Assembly (NCBI GenBank): GCA_016191165.1
Contig: JACPPF010000121.1
Coordinates: 1 to 64,000, forward strand
DNA: 64,000 nt
Origin: Planctomycetota bacterium
GTDB taxonomy: Bacteria > Planctomycetota > Planctomycetia > Gemmatales > Gemmataceae
Direction: 5' to 3'
Shown here: in pieces, positions 1-8,418 of the stretch
Layout: each line of letters opens with the position of its first letter
Position numbering within the stretch: the first letter of the stretch is position 1
Position numbers and translations under genes: made by a program
The notes under the pieces: model-generated
What the model was told of the DNA's origin: nothing
Databases searched by the model: none
The model's input: the letters and a program-made list of their open reading frames with translations, nothing else

Positions 1-41
1 CCGTCGCGAACGTCCTGTTTGAGTTGCTCGAAAGCGTCCAT
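1..41 (-). CDS. Start of an unidentified gene, cut by the window edge
   Basis: An ATG at 41 on the minus strand opens a frame that begins MDAFEQLKQDVRDG and runs off the left edge after 13 complete codons. It lies 9 nt downstream of the likely TAA (51-53) of the preceding minus-strand gene, so the two could be cotranscribed. The N-terminus resembles, from memory, the short helical start of some planctomycete transposase-like proteins, but 13 residues are far too few to assign a family. No clear Shine-Dalgarno sequence precedes it. Confidence 0.3.
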   Translation of the reverse strand, partial: MDAFEQLKQDVRD

Positions 42-50
42 GCCAGCAGC

Positions 51-535
51 TTAGGAAAACGCCCCGTGCCCAGCTGCGCCAGTTTTGAAAAAAAAGCCCG
101 AAATTTCACTACGCAGGTTTCAGAGAATGGACGACTACGTGAGAAAGTGCGTCGGCCATTTCGCGTGGTGGCGTCAACCTCGTCGTAAAGAAAGAGACGT
201 TCCGCCGTTTGCATTGCTGGCGGTAGGACGTCGGGTTCAATGATGGGATCCGTTGCCAGATGATATTCGATCGAAACCACAGCGTTGGGCGGAAATTCAG
301 GACGCAAAATAAGTTCGCAGCGATCACCGCTTCGGCCCAGGAAAACAAGCTCGGCATCGTGAAGCCGCACCTCATCCGCCAGATGCAACACTCCCGCCGG
401 GAATGTTGGCCGAAGCTTTTTGAGATGTTTTTCGTATCGGCCAAGCGCCCGCTCCCACTCGGCGTGGGCGGCGTCCGCAATGTCGTCGTCCGCGGAGCAA
501 GTTCTGGCATGGAGTTCTGGAGTGAAGAATTTCAT
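51..535 (-). pseudogene. Small planctomycete hypothetical protein with a likely frameshift in an 8-T run
   Basis: The minus-strand frame from ATG 535 starts MKFFTPELHAR, an opening typical of a family of about 150-residue planctomycete proteins of unknown function. It continues with an acidic helical segment (DDDIADAAHAEWERAL) and a C-terminal strand region with LYDEVDATT and a VKFRAF motif. The frame then stays open past the expected end and into the next gene. Removing one T from the eight-T run (plus-strand A8 at 88-95) brings in a short tail FKTGAAGHGAFS and a TAA at 51-53. I infer a one-base insertion, either a sequencing error or a true lesion. The function is unknown and no catalytic motif is seen. 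Confidence 0.55.
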
Positions 536-660
536 GTTGGTTTTTTCGCCTTGAATCGGCCCGTGGCGCCCCCTTCCAGTCCGTGATCTGGTTCGTTCGT
601 ATTCTACCAAAGAGGGCGCTTCGCAGAAGCTGAAGTTTATTCAAACAGAAGGACCACCCC

Positions 661-1686
661 ATGCCCCTCCGCCTCGCCATGCTTGGCATGTGGCACGTTC
701 ACGCCGATGGCATCGTGCGGCAGGTCGCCGAGCATCCGGACGAGTTCACGCTCGTCGGCTTTCACGACGGCGATGCGGCCGTCGTTGCCAACCGCGTGCG
801 GGAATGGACGCCGCGGCTCGGGGCGTTGCGTGTATTCGACGATCCCGCCGCGCTCGTGCGCGAACCGATCGACGGCGTCGTCGTCGAAGGCCGGGTGTCC
901 GAAAACCTCGGCCTCGCCCGACTCGCGCTGGAAGCGGGCAAGCCGGTGATGCTCGAAAAGCCGGCAGGTGTGGAGTTCGACGAATTTCGGCGCCTGATCG
1001 ACCTGGCCCGGGCCAAGAATCTTCACGTACAGATGATCTACTTATTCCGCTACATGAACTCGGTGCGGGAGATGCTGAAGCGAGCCCGGACGGGAGAACT
1101 GGGCGATATCTATCACTATCGCGCCCGGCTGCCCAAGGACTTGCCGTCGTATGAGCGATTTGTCAACGAGCTGGCCGGGTACGGCGGCGGCATTTTCTTC
1201 GAGATGGCGGGTCATGTCATCGACATGATGATCGCCATGCTCGGGGCCCCGCGGCGCGTTACGCCGTTCCTCGCACACCACCATCGCGAGGGCCCGGCGA
1301 CGTTCATCGACAACGCCGTCGCGATGTTCGAGTACCCGGGCGCCTGGGCGTCGATCGAGGTGCCCGCCATGGAGGTCGCCCCCCATTCTCGCCGCATCGA
1401 GGTGTTTGGCACGGAAGGCGCGATCGTCATCCCGCACCTGGGCAGCGGGCATCTCAAGAACCGCAACGTGCAGCCCATCGAAATCTATCGCCGCGGCGAC
1501 GACGACTGGCAAACGCTGGAGTTGCCCGCGAACCCATTGCAAATCTCCGACCTGCGCGAGTTCGCCGCGGTGTTGGCGAGTAACAAACAGCCAGATTTCT
1601 CGCTGGAGCATGACCTGAGTGTGCAGGAGACGCTGCTGCGTGCGAGTGGGATGTGGGGGGGTTGCGAACTGAAACAATCATGGTAG
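661..1686 (+). CDS. Gfo/Idh/MocA family NAD(P)-dependent oxidoreductase
   Basis: This is a 341-residue predicted cytoplasmic dehydrogenase. The N-terminal Rossmann half begins PLRLAMLGMWHVHADG, where the usual GxGxxG turn is replaced by GMWHVH. The EKPAG motif near residue 100 carries the lysine conserved in the family. The C-terminal half is the typical alpha/beta sheet domain, with GGGIFFEMAGHVIDMM in the place where these enzymes put their active-site His/Asp. The length fits the family (330-400 residues). Planctomycetes carry dozens of paralogues that oxidise sugars or polyols, so the substrate cannot be told from sequence. It stands alone, followed 39 nt later by a toxin-antitoxin pair. 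Confidence 0.85.
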   Translation: MPLRLAMLGMWHVHADGIVRQVAEHPDEFTLVGFHDGDAAVVANRVREWTPRLGALRVFDDPAALVREPIDGVVVEGRVSENLGLARLALEAGKPVMLEKPAGVEFDEFRRLIDLARAKNLHVQMIYLFRYMNSVREMLKRARTGELGDIYHYRARLPKDLPSYERFVNELAGYGGGIFFEMAGHVIDMMIAMLGAPRRVTPFLAHHHREGPATFIDNAVAMFEYPGAWASIEVPAMEVAPHSRRIEVFGTEGAIVIPHLGSGHLKNRNVQPIEIYRRGDDDWQTLELPANPLQISDLREFAAVLASNKQPDFSLEHDLSVQETLLRASGMWGGCELKQSW

Positions 1687-1725
1687 AATTTCGACAGGCA
1701 TGATGTATTGGGAGTCGGTCGAAAC

Positions 1726-1980
1726 ATGCTAAAAGCCACATTGCGAAAAGGCGCCATCGTGCCTCTGGAACCGTTGCCCCCGGATTGGCACGAGGGCGCC
1801 GCCCTGGAAATCGAAAAATCTGCCGATGTCCAAATCGATATCGACGTGTGGGTGAAGCTCATGAAGGAGTTGTGCGCGGATAGTCCGATGGAGGAAGATG
1901 GACGAATGCAGGCTGCCATTGATGAACATCGGCTTGCAGCCAAGGAGCAAGTACGCCGTGAAATGGGGTTGTCTCAATGA
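1726..1980 (+). CDS. Antitoxin-like protein of a VapBC-type module
   Basis: This 84-residue protein starts MLKATLRKGAIVPLEPLPPDW, a short beta-strand N-terminus like the AbrB/DUF104-type antitoxins that read 'ATLKNGVIVPLEPLP'. An acidic and basic helical C-terminus (MQAAIDEHRLAAKEQVRREM) would wrap the toxin. I chose ATG 1726 over the upstream ATG 1708 because GGAG lies about 12 nt before it and the family motif starts there. Its stop overlaps the toxin start by 4 nt (ATGA at 1977-1980), which is normal for a translationally coupled antitoxin-toxin pair. The family assignment is inferred from pattern and neighbour. Confidence 0.65.
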   Translation: MLKATLRKGAIVPLEPLPPDWHEGAALEIEKSADVQIDIDVWVKLMKELCADSPMEEDGRMQAAIDEHRLAAKEQVRREMGLSQ

Positions 1981-2381
1981 CTCGGCATTTGCTGGACACG
2001 AACCATCTGAGCGAGGCCGTTTCACGTGTTTCGGTCGTACGTGACCGGATTCAGCAACTGTATCGTCAGGGACATGCGTTTGGCACTTGTGGCGCCGTCT
2101 TGTGCGAATTGATGGTTGGCATTCTCCAACGGAAGGATGCAAATGCTACACGCAGGCGCCTGGATGGTTTGTTGAAATTAGTGAGAGTTTGGCCGATTGA
2201 TCTTGAAGTTGCGGGGCGGTATGGCGAGGTGTACTTGGAATTGCAGAAAGCTGGCCGGGCCCTTTCTCAAGTTGATATCATGCTGGCGGCCATGGCGCGT
2301 CATGCGAGTTTGACGCTATTATCCACCGATCAAGACTTCGCAGTTTTGCGAGATATTCCAACGGAGAATTGGTTGAAATGA
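1977..2381 (+). CDS. vapC: VapC-like PIN-domain ribonuclease toxin
   Basis: This 134-residue single PIN domain shows the expected acidic metal site: D7 in LLDTN, E44 in CELMVG, D100 in SQVDIMLAA and D118/D120 in LLSTDQDF. PIN toxins of this type cleave tRNA or rRNA with Mg2+ and are neutralised by the upstream antitoxin. The gene overlaps that antitoxin by four bases, so the two form one transcript and the toxin is probably made only after antitoxin translation. Length and motif order are intact, so the toxin is likely active. The base composition is lower in G+C than that of the surrounding housekeeping genes, which fits a mobile module. Confidence 0.85.
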   Translation: MTRHLLDTNHLSEAVSRVSVVRDRIQQLYRQGHAFGTCGAVLCELMVGILQRKDANATRRRLDGLLKLVRVWPIDLEVAGRYGEVYLELQKAGRALSQVDIMLAAMARHASLTLLSTDQDFAVLRDIPTENWLK

Positions 2382-2438
2382 AGGGCGCTATCCCTCACCG
2401 TGGACTAAATTTAGCTACCGGGTCCGTTGAGTTCTGTA

Positions 2439-2885
2439 ATGGACGTGAAAGCCAAAGTCAACGACGCTCTGGCTGTTTTGGAAGGATTGCCGCTGTGGTC
2501 GATTGGCCGAGCAGGAAGTCTGGAGTGGTTCGCGTTCGGCGCCAAAAAAAACGCGATAACGATTCACAACAAACAGAAAGTAGTTGGCGAATTCGCTCTC
2601 CATTTGGATTGTCCGTGGAAACTCCTGGGAGTCGATGGGAGCCTTCTTGCTGACGATCAATCAGATCTAAATCTACTTGCTGCTTTGGCCGAACCGGCGT
2701 TGCTTTGCGGGCGTAGGGAGGCAGGCGAGATGGGGGATTTCCGGCTCGATTTCTTTGGAGGCGTTTCCTTGATGGTCCATGCGAGCGACCAGCAAGGTGA
2801 CGGCGAATATTGGCGGTTGTTTCAGCCATATTCTGGGCTACCGCATTTTGTAGTAGGCTCAAACGGCGTTGAAAACGAGGGATGA
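2439..2885 (+). CDS. Small hypothetical protein, possibly a cytoplasmic all-beta protein
   Basis: This gene codes for 148 residues from ATG 2439. A TTG twelve bases upstream is a possible but weaker start. The protein reads as a beta-rich fold with a LHLDCPWKLLG segment, a central run of acidic residues and a C-terminal EYWRLFQPYSGLPHFVV segment. Many small proteins of the contact-toxin immunity or unknown-function type have this HLxCPW...WRxF layout, but I cannot name the family. There is no signal peptide or transmembrane segment. It lies 57 nt after vapC and ends about 15 nt before the DUF1501 gene. It is probably an accessory gene of the same small island as the toxin pair. Confidence 0.6.
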   Translation: MDVKAKVNDALAVLEGLPLWSIGRAGSLEWFAFGAKKNAITIHNKQKVVGEFALHLDCPWKLLGVDGSLLADDQSDLNLLAALAEPALLCGRREAGEMGDFRLDFFGGVSLMVHASDQQGDGEYWRLFQPYSGLPHFVVGSNGVENEG

Positions 2886-2899
2886 ATGGGGGGGGAACC

Positions 2900-4300
2900 A
2901 TGCTACAAATCCTCGGCCACGGGTCGAAGGCTTGCGACGGCTTCACGCGCCGCGCTCTCTTGAAAGCCGCTTGCGGCTTCGCGCTCGGAGGGTCCATCGC
3001 GAGCGCTACGCCGCAAGCGGCAAGGCGGGGGCGCATCCGCTCGGTGATCCTGATCGACCTGTTCGGCGGGCCTTCGCATATTGACATGTTTGATCCGAAG
3101 CCGGACGCTCCTGCCGAGATTCGCGGGGAGTTTCAGGCGATCCGGACGTCGTTGCCGGGCGTTTTGGTTTCCGAGCATTTGCCGCGTGTCAGCCGATGGA
3201 TGAATCGCACCTGTTTGATCCGCACGGTGTCGCATCCTTACAACAGTCATAACCCCTACGCGGTGATGACGGGCTACACGGGCGGGCAGGATCAGCGCGA
3301 TTACTTCTCCAGCCCGACGAACCATCCGAGCATGGGTTCGGTGTGCCATTACTCCGGGCTGATTCGGCCTGGCGTGCCGCCGTATGTCGTGCTGCCAGCG
3401 TATCCGGGTTACAGCCAGGGCTTGCGGCGAGCAGGTCCATACGGGGGGTATCTGGGCAGCCGATACAATCCGCTGTTCAGCCAGTGCAATCCGGAATTTG
3501 GGCGCACGGTTAGCGATGCCGACTTCTACAACCCGGCGCTACGGCCCATGGGCGACCCGACGCTGCCATCGCTGGAATCGTCGATCACGCTCGACGCGCT
3601 GGATCGCCGGCGCACGCTTTTGCAACAAGTCAACCAGCAGGCATCCCACTACGCCCGCAGCCGAGAGGCTGCGGGATTCAGCGACAATCAAAGGCAAGCC
3701 TTCGACCTCCTCATGAACGCGACGGCACGCTCCGCGTTCGATCTCGGGCAAGAGCCGGCCAGCATCCGCGAACGCTATGGCCGCGACTTGTTTGGCTCCA
3801 GCGCGTTGTTAGCGCGCCGCCTGGTCGAGGCGGGCGTGACGTTCATCACGATTCACACCGAGTCGCGTGGCAACGGCCACTGGGACACGCACAACAACAA
3901 CTTCAACTTGCTGCGCGAATGGCTGCTGCCCTACCTCGATCGAATCCTGACGGCGCTATTTGAGGACCTGCACCAGCGCGGCCTGTGGGACAGCACGCTG
4001 GTGATGGTGAACGGCGACATGGGCCGCACGCCGCGCATCAACGCCCGGGCCGGCCGCGACCATTGGCCCCAGTGCGGCTTCTGCCTGTTCGCCGGCGGCG
4101 GCGTGAAGCAGGGCCACGTGCATGGCCGCAGCGATCGGCAGGCGGGCTACCCGGTCGAGTTTCCGGTGACACCGGGCGATCTGTGCGCGACGGTGTATCA
4201 CCTCCTCGGGCTCGACCCGCACATGATGCTCCCGGACCAGACGAATCGGCCGCAACACGTGGCCCACGGCGGGGACGTGATACGTGGTATCCTGGCGTGA
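2900..4300 (+). CDS. DUF1501 domain protein, Tat-exported (alkaline phosphatase/sulfatase-like fold)
   Basis: This 466-residue protein has a twin-arginine signal (FTRRALLKAACGFALGG) followed by the DUF1501 core. That core includes LIDLFGGPSHIDMFDPKP, the TCLIRTVSHPYNSHNP segment, GNGHWDTHNNNF and GDMGRTPRIN near the end, which are metal-site-like positions shared with the alkaline phosphatase superfamily. DUF1501 proteins are abundant in planctomycetes and usually sit beside a DUF1549/DUF1553 partner. This copy has no such partner within 14 kb. ATG 2900 was chosen. An in-frame ATG at 2882 overlapping the previous stop would add six residues. The catalytic activity of the family is not established. 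Confidence 0.85.
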   Translation: MLQILGHGSKACDGFTRRALLKAACGFALGGSIASATPQAARRGRIRSVILIDLFGGPSHIDMFDPKPDAPAEIRGEFQAIRTSLPGVLVSEHLPRVSRWMNRTCLIRTVSHPYNSHNPYAVMTGYTGGQDQRDYFSSPTNHPSMGSVCHYSGLIRPGVPPYVVLPAYPGYSQGLRRAGPYGGYLGSRYNPLFSQCNPEFGRTVSDADFYNPALRPMGDPTLPSLESSITLDALDRRRTLLQQVNQQASHYARSREAAGFSDNQRQAFDLLMNATARSAFDLGQEPASIRERYGRDLFGSSALLARRLVEAGVTFITIHTESRGNGHWDTHNNNFNLLREWLLPYLDRILTALFEDLHQRGLWDSTLVMVNGDMGRTPRINARAGRDHWPQCGFCLFAGGGVKQGHVHGRSDRQAGYPVEFPVTPGDLCATVYHLLGLDPHMMLPDQTNRPQHVAHGGDVIRGILA

Positions 4301-4320
4301 ACGATCCGCTGATTCATCCA

Positions 4321-5339
4321 TGAACTTCCTCGCCATCGAAACCTCCTGTGACGAAACCTCCGTCGCGATCTTCACCGACGAGTTGCAGGTTCTTTCCAAC
4401 GTCGTCGCCTCGCAAATCGAACTGCACGCGCGCTTCGGCGGCGTCGTTCCCGAAGTCGCGGCGCGCGCTCACTTGCAGCGGTTGCTGCCAACGATGGACG
4501 AAGCATTGCGCCAGGCGAACCTCAAACTCGCCGATATCGGCGCGGTCGTCGTCATGAATTCGCCGGGCCTCGTGGGCGCGTTGCTCGTCGGCGTCAGCGC
4601 GGCGAAGATGCTGGCGCTCACCCTCGACGTGCCGCTCTTGAGCGCCAATCACATCGAGGCGCACATCTTCGCGGCGCGCATGGCGGCGGGGCGCGACATC
4701 TTTCCGTGCGTCGGCCTGGTCGTCAGCGGCGGGCATACCAGCCTGTTTCATTGCAAGACGCCGCTTGAGTTCGACCTTCTCGGCGGCACCATCGACGATG
4801 CCGCCGGCGAAGCGTTCGACAAGGTTGCCGCCATCCTCGGTCTGGGCTTCCCCGGCGGCCCGGCGGTCGAACGCGAGGCTGCCCTTGGCAATCCGAAAGC
4901 CCATGCGTTGCCGCGCTCGTTTCTGAAGGAGGATCGCCTCCAGTTCAGCTTCAGCGGCTTGAAGACGGCGGTGCTGTACGCCTTGCACGGGCCGAGCACG
5001 ACGCGGGGGCCGCTGCCGGGGCCGGGGGCGGTGCGCGCCAACCTCGCGGCCAGTTTTCAGCGTGCCGTGATCGATGTGCTCGTCGAAAAGTCCCGCCAGG
5101 CGTTGCGTAAGACCTGCGAAAAGCGACTCGCCGTCGGCGGGGGCGTGTCGGCGAACCAGGCTCTGCGTGCGGATCTCGAAGCCATGGCCCAGCGCGAAGG
5201 AGCCGAGCTTTTTATCCCGCCCATGGCCCTGTGTACCGATAATGCCGCCATGGCGGCCGTCGCCGTCGAGAAATGGCGGCGTGGCATCGTCGCTCCGCTC
5301 GACCTGGACGCGATGCCGAACTATCAGGGCAAGAATTGA
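4321..5339 (+). CDS. tsaD: tRNA N6-adenosine threonylcarbamoyltransferase TsaD
   Basis: This 339-residue ASKHA-fold enzyme transfers the threonylcarbamoyl group from TC-AMP to A37 of ANN-decoding tRNAs, working with TsaB/TsaE. Diagnostic motifs are ETSCDET at residues 7-13, the iron/zinc-binding histidines H111 and H115 in HIEAHIFAA, VVSGGHTSL, the DAAGEAFDK segment and a C-terminal CTDNAAM aspartate. The length is typical. The frame is open further upstream, but ATG 4321 gives the family N-terminus exactly. It follows the DUF1501 gene by 20 nt, probably by chance rather than function. This is an essential single-copy gene in most bacteria. Confidence 0.97.
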
Positions 5340-5602
5340 GCGCTCGGCAATTGTCCCGGCGAACTTGAAGCGTTTTGGAATGGCGCGCCAGGTTTCGTCG
5401 AATCGTCTGCGCGTTGCAACAAAAAAAAACGATCTATGCTTTCTGCCTTTTGCCCCTGCACCCGCGTGCCAACTTTCGGGATTCACGCCGATTCGCTGGC
5501 AATTCCCGGCGCGGGCCTGACGATGTTCCACTAGGCGAAAGACCGGCATCACAACGATGGCAGCGGCTGTTTCGCCGGCACCCTCTGGAGTTGGGGCGGA
5601 AC

Positions 5603-6193
5603 ATGAAACGCAAAATCCTGGCCGTCGGCCTGCTGAGTCTTTCTTGCCTCGCCCTTTTCACGGGTGAGTCCCAGGCCTTCTTCGGCTTGCTTTCTCCCTA
5701 TCACCCATCGTCGCTCTGGAATCGGCACAATCGGTACGTGACTCACATCACGGTTCGGCCATACAACGCCTTCACGCCGATCTGCTGGGGCAATCTGGTA
5801 TGCGACGGAGTTTGCCCATCCCCGTGCGGCGTGGCGAGCGGGTGCATGCCGATGACGATGGGCGTGCCGCAATTCCCGTGCTCAGGGGGCGCGTGCGTCG
5901 GGATGCCGTACTTCGGGAACGGCTATGCCCAGAATACGGCCACGGTCTCGGACATGCCCATGACACCGCCGGTTTACAACGCACCGGCGCCGCAGCAGTT
6001 TGTTCCACCCTCACCGAATCCAATCGGTCCGACGACGATGATGTACCCGCCGCGCGGCGTTTCGCAGGCGAGCTATCCGATGTATGCGCCACAATATTAT
6101 CCCACCTATTACATGCCGCAATACAACCCGTATTACATGGGTTGGACCGCGCCTCAGCCGATGCCTTACTACTGGCAGGGTTACGGCCGCTAG
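5603..6193 (+). CDS. Secreted Pro/Tyr/Met-rich hypothetical protein
   Basis: This 196-residue protein starts MKRKILAVGLLSLSCLALFTGESQAFF, a clear Sec signal peptide with cleavage near SQA. The mature part has a short cysteine cluster (CWGNLVCDGVCPSPCG) and then a low-complexity tail of Pro, Tyr and Met (YPTYYMPQYNPYYMG). Such tails are common in planctomycete exported proteins and may be structural. No enzymatic motif is present. A longer in-frame ORF begins at 5375, but the signal peptide, and GGGGCGG just ahead of ATG 5603, mark the real start. A good rho-independent terminator candidate lies about 170 nt downstream (6363-6393). Confidence 0.75.
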   Translation: MKRKILAVGLLSLSCLALFTGESQAFFGLLSPYHPSSLWNRHNRYVTHITVRPYNAFTPICWGNLVCDGVCPSPCGVASGCMPMTMGVPQFPCSGGACVGMPYFGNGYAQNTATVSDMPMTPPVYNAPAPQQFVPPSPNPIGPTTMMYPPRGVSQASYPMYAPQYYPTYYMPQYNPYYMGWTAPQPMPYYWQGYGR

Positions 6194-6230
6194 GGGGAGG
6201 TCAAGGAATGCCTTCCGTATTTCGGCGCTC

Positions 6231-6272
6231 GCGGCTTGGCGTTCGCAAGGCGCCTCGCGAACGCCAAGCCGC
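6231..6272. repeat. Palindromic unit, 16-bp perfect arms
   Basis: Arms 6231-6246 (GCGGCTTGGCGTTCGC) and 6257-6272 are perfect reverse complements around a 10-nt loop. A second copy of the same palindrome lies at 33874-33915, so this is a dispersed repeat family rather than a gene-specific terminator. Confidence 0.85.
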
Positions 6273-6362
6273 AAACAGGAAGCGATGACTTGAAGGTGAG
6301 CCCTTTTTCTCGCCAAAGAAAGGAGGTCACGCCATCGGTTCTTTACAATCCGATTTCCCAAC

Positions 6363-6393
6363 GCCGACCCTCGCAAGGGGGTCGGTTTTTTTG
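6363..6393 (+). terminator. Rho-independent terminator candidate
   Basis: A GC-rich hairpin (CCGACCC, loop TCGCAAG, GGGGTCGG) is followed by seven T residues, the textbook intrinsic terminator layout on the plus strand. It lies 170 nt after the secreted protein gene ending at 6193. It also faces the 3' end of the minus-strand gene at 6445-7995, so it ends the plus-strand transcript. Confidence 0.65.
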
Positions 6394-6444
6394 TTGGCAT
6401 CCGCGCGCGGCCAGCTTCATTCGCCCTGGCTTTCGTGGCCGAAT

Positions 6445-7995
6445 CTACTCGACGATCTTCATGCCGCCGCGTGTGCGAATTCTTTCGGTGAGGTCCCGGG
6501 CAAGGTTGGCGCGGGTAAGGAACAGGATCGCGAAACAGGTGTCGCCCACGTCGCCGTGGAGGTCCTGCCAGTGGCCGTCGGGAAGTTGGTGCTGGAGGAT
6601 CACGTCGGAACCCCAGCCGTACCAGTCCTTGCCACGGATCGTCTTGAGATCGTAAATCACCGAGACGCGTTCCAGGCACCAGAGAAAATAGTAATCGCCG
6701 TAGGAGTCAGCCTTGATGATCTTGCCGTGATAGTTGTGCTTCGCGATGGGGTCGTTCTTGGTGCGACCGATGACGCTGGAGAGATGGGAGAAAGCGCGGG
6801 CGCATTGGTCATCGGCGTCCCGGTTGGCGGGCGGGTCGGTGATGCCGGCCTGGCCCTGGAATTCCTTGTCCTCGCGCAACACTTTTTCCATGGCCAGCGC
6901 CAGCAAGCCGGCACAGGTATTGGAGTCCTGAAAGTTGCGCGGCATATCGGGCCGGGCGTAGCTCCAGGTGCCATGCGCCCATTGCGTGGAATGAAAGCGC
7001 GCCGCGGCATGCAGAATCGGTTGGCGCACCGGCACCTTGTTTCGGCTGCCCCACAGGGCGAGCAAAGCAAACTGGGTCATGGAATTCGAGGTGGAGATCG
7101 GCGGCTTGGTGGGGCGATACGTTTTCGCTTCCAGTTCTTGCAGGAGCCGATTTTCCTGGTCCTCGGTAAGGTGCGGATTGTTGTAGGTCCAAAGCCCGTT
7201 GCTGCGCTGCCCAGCGATGATCTGCAGGGCCAGGTTGCGTTGCAGGCGGCGATCGCCATCGTCGAGGGCATTGGCCTCGCCCAGGCGGTTGAGGAAGAAC
7301 AAGACCGCGCCCAGGGAATAGATATGGTTGACCCGCGCGATATTCTGGCGCACGACCATTTGCGCGCGAACCACGGCTTCGTCCTTGGGTGAGACGCCGG
7401 CCTCGAGCAGGCTCAAGCCGGCAAGCGCGATGGTGCCCGTCTCGACGCCGGTGAAGGCGCCGCGGAACTGCGCGTCGGACAGGTTGGAAAGCTTGGCTCC
7501 GGCAAGAATGCGGCGCTTGAGATGCTCGGCGCCGCGATCGATGGCGGCCCGTACCCTGGGTGGCATCGGCGGCGGTCCGATCGGCTTCACGGGGACGACC
7601 GGCTTTTCCTTTTCCGGACGATCAACGTTTGGGAGCTTTTCCAAATCGTTCTTGACTTGCCCGGCTCGTTTCTCGGGCGCCGGATCCGATGTGCGGCCGC
7701 CGTACATCCAGGCCATGCCGATGCCGATGACCGGTACGCACCCGAGCACGAGTACGGCGGCAATGATGCCGCCCGCGATCAGTAGTCCACCCTGCGAAGT
7801 CGCGGCGGGCGGCGCCTGCGGCGTCGGGCGCGTCGGCGCGGCGATCGGCGCCGGCCCGGCCTTCACGGCGCTCGGCGCCGGCTCGGCTTTTCTCTTGATG
7901 ACCGCGCCGCATTTCCCGCACGTGATCCGATCCGGCGCCGGGTTCGGAATCTCCAGCGGGCTGCGGCAGCGCGGACATTCTTTGGCTTGGCTCAT
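6445..7995 (-). CDS. Zinc-ribbon membrane protein with prenyltransferase-like alpha/alpha-toroid domain
   Basis: This 516-residue protein has three parts. An N-terminal zinc ribbon carries C7/C10 and C26/C29. A Pro/Ala linker and one membrane segment near residues 70-95 (LLIAGGIIAAVLVLGCVPVIGIG) follow. The large C-terminal domain contains repeats of the squalene cyclase/prenyltransferase type (GALTG-like turns, QRSNGLWTY, YSLGAVLFFLNRL, GHWQDLHGDVGDTCFAILFL). The domain is therefore probably an alpha/alpha toroid lacking an obvious DxDD catalytic motif. Planctomycetes have many such proteins of unknown role. ATG 7995 is used because the zinc ribbon begins there. The frame is open 14 codons further upstream. 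Confidence 0.75.
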   Translation of the reverse strand: MSQAKECPRCRSPLEIPNPAPDRITCGKCGAVIKRKAEPAPSAVKAGPAPIAAPTRPTPQAPPAATSQGGLLIAGGIIAAVLVLGCVPVIGIGMAWMYGGRTSDPAPEKRAGQVKNDLEKLPNVDRPEKEKPVVPVKPIGPPPMPPRVRAAIDRGAEHLKRRILAGAKLSNLSDAQFRGAFTGVETGTIALAGLSLLEAGVSPKDEAVVRAQMVVRQNIARVNHIYSLGAVLFFLNRLGEANALDDGDRRLQRNLALQIIAGQRSNGLWTYNNPHLTEDQENRLLQELEAKTYRPTKPPISTSNSMTQFALLALWGSRNKVPVRQPILHAAARFHSTQWAHGTWSYARPDMPRNFQDSNTCAGLLALAMEKVLREDKEFQGQAGITDPPANRDADDQCARAFSHLSSVIGRTKNDPIAKHNYHGKIIKADSYGDYYFLWCLERVSVIYDLKTIRGKDWYGWGSDVILQHQLPDGHWQDLHGDVGDTCFAILFLTRANLARDLTERIRTRGGMKIVE

Positions 7996-8061
7996 CGGCT
8001 GGTTCCTTGCGAATCGGGTTCCTGGGGGCCGCGGCAATTCGCCGGATTTGCTAGGGACTCC

Positions 8062-8418
8062 TTACGCCTTCACCACCTGAAGCGCTTCAGCACGCGAAGA
8101 GCAGATGGTCCAAAACTCATCGAGCCGGGTAATGTGCAAGATTTCCAGCTCGTGCGGCGAAACGTGGCAGAACGCCATGCGCCCGCCGCGCATCTGGGTC
8201 TTTTTCCAGAGACGGACGAAAAAACCCAGGGCGGTACTCCCGAAATAGTCCGTCTTGTGAAAATCAAGAACCAGATTCGTGATCGTTTCGTCGGTGAGGA
8301 GTTCATAAACCTCCTGGGTCACCGTTTCGTCGTATTCCAACTCGCTCAGGTTTACCAACGCGGTCAGTACAAGCGTATCGGCTTCACGCTCGACCTGGAA
8401 TATGTTGCGAAGGGACAC
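8062..8418 (-). CDS. STAS-domain anti-sigma factor antagonist
   Basis: This 118-residue STAS protein begins VSLRNIFQVEREADTLVLTAL and has the phosphorylatable-serine region NLVLDFHKTDYFGSTALGFFVRLWKK, where S in FGSTALGF matches the SpoIIAA-type switch serine. It would bind an anti-sigma factor or switch kinase when dephosphorylated. I chose a GTG start at 8418 because GGAGGAT lies 7 nt before it and the protein then has the normal family length. The longer ATG-initiated frame from 8547 adds an unrelated Arg/Pro-rich stretch. The cognate kinase is not in the window. Confidence 0.8.
   Translation of the reverse strand: MSLRNIFQVEREADTLVLTALVNLSELEYDETVTQEVYELLTDETITNLVLDFHKTDYFGSTALGFFVRLWKKTQMRGGRMAFCHVSPHELEILHITRLDEFWTICSSRAEALQVVKA

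Noticed and set aside
4314-5552. 412-residue minus-strand open frame opposite tsaD
   Set aside because: Antisense shadow of a conserved gene. His/Arg/Asp-rich, with no ribosome site.
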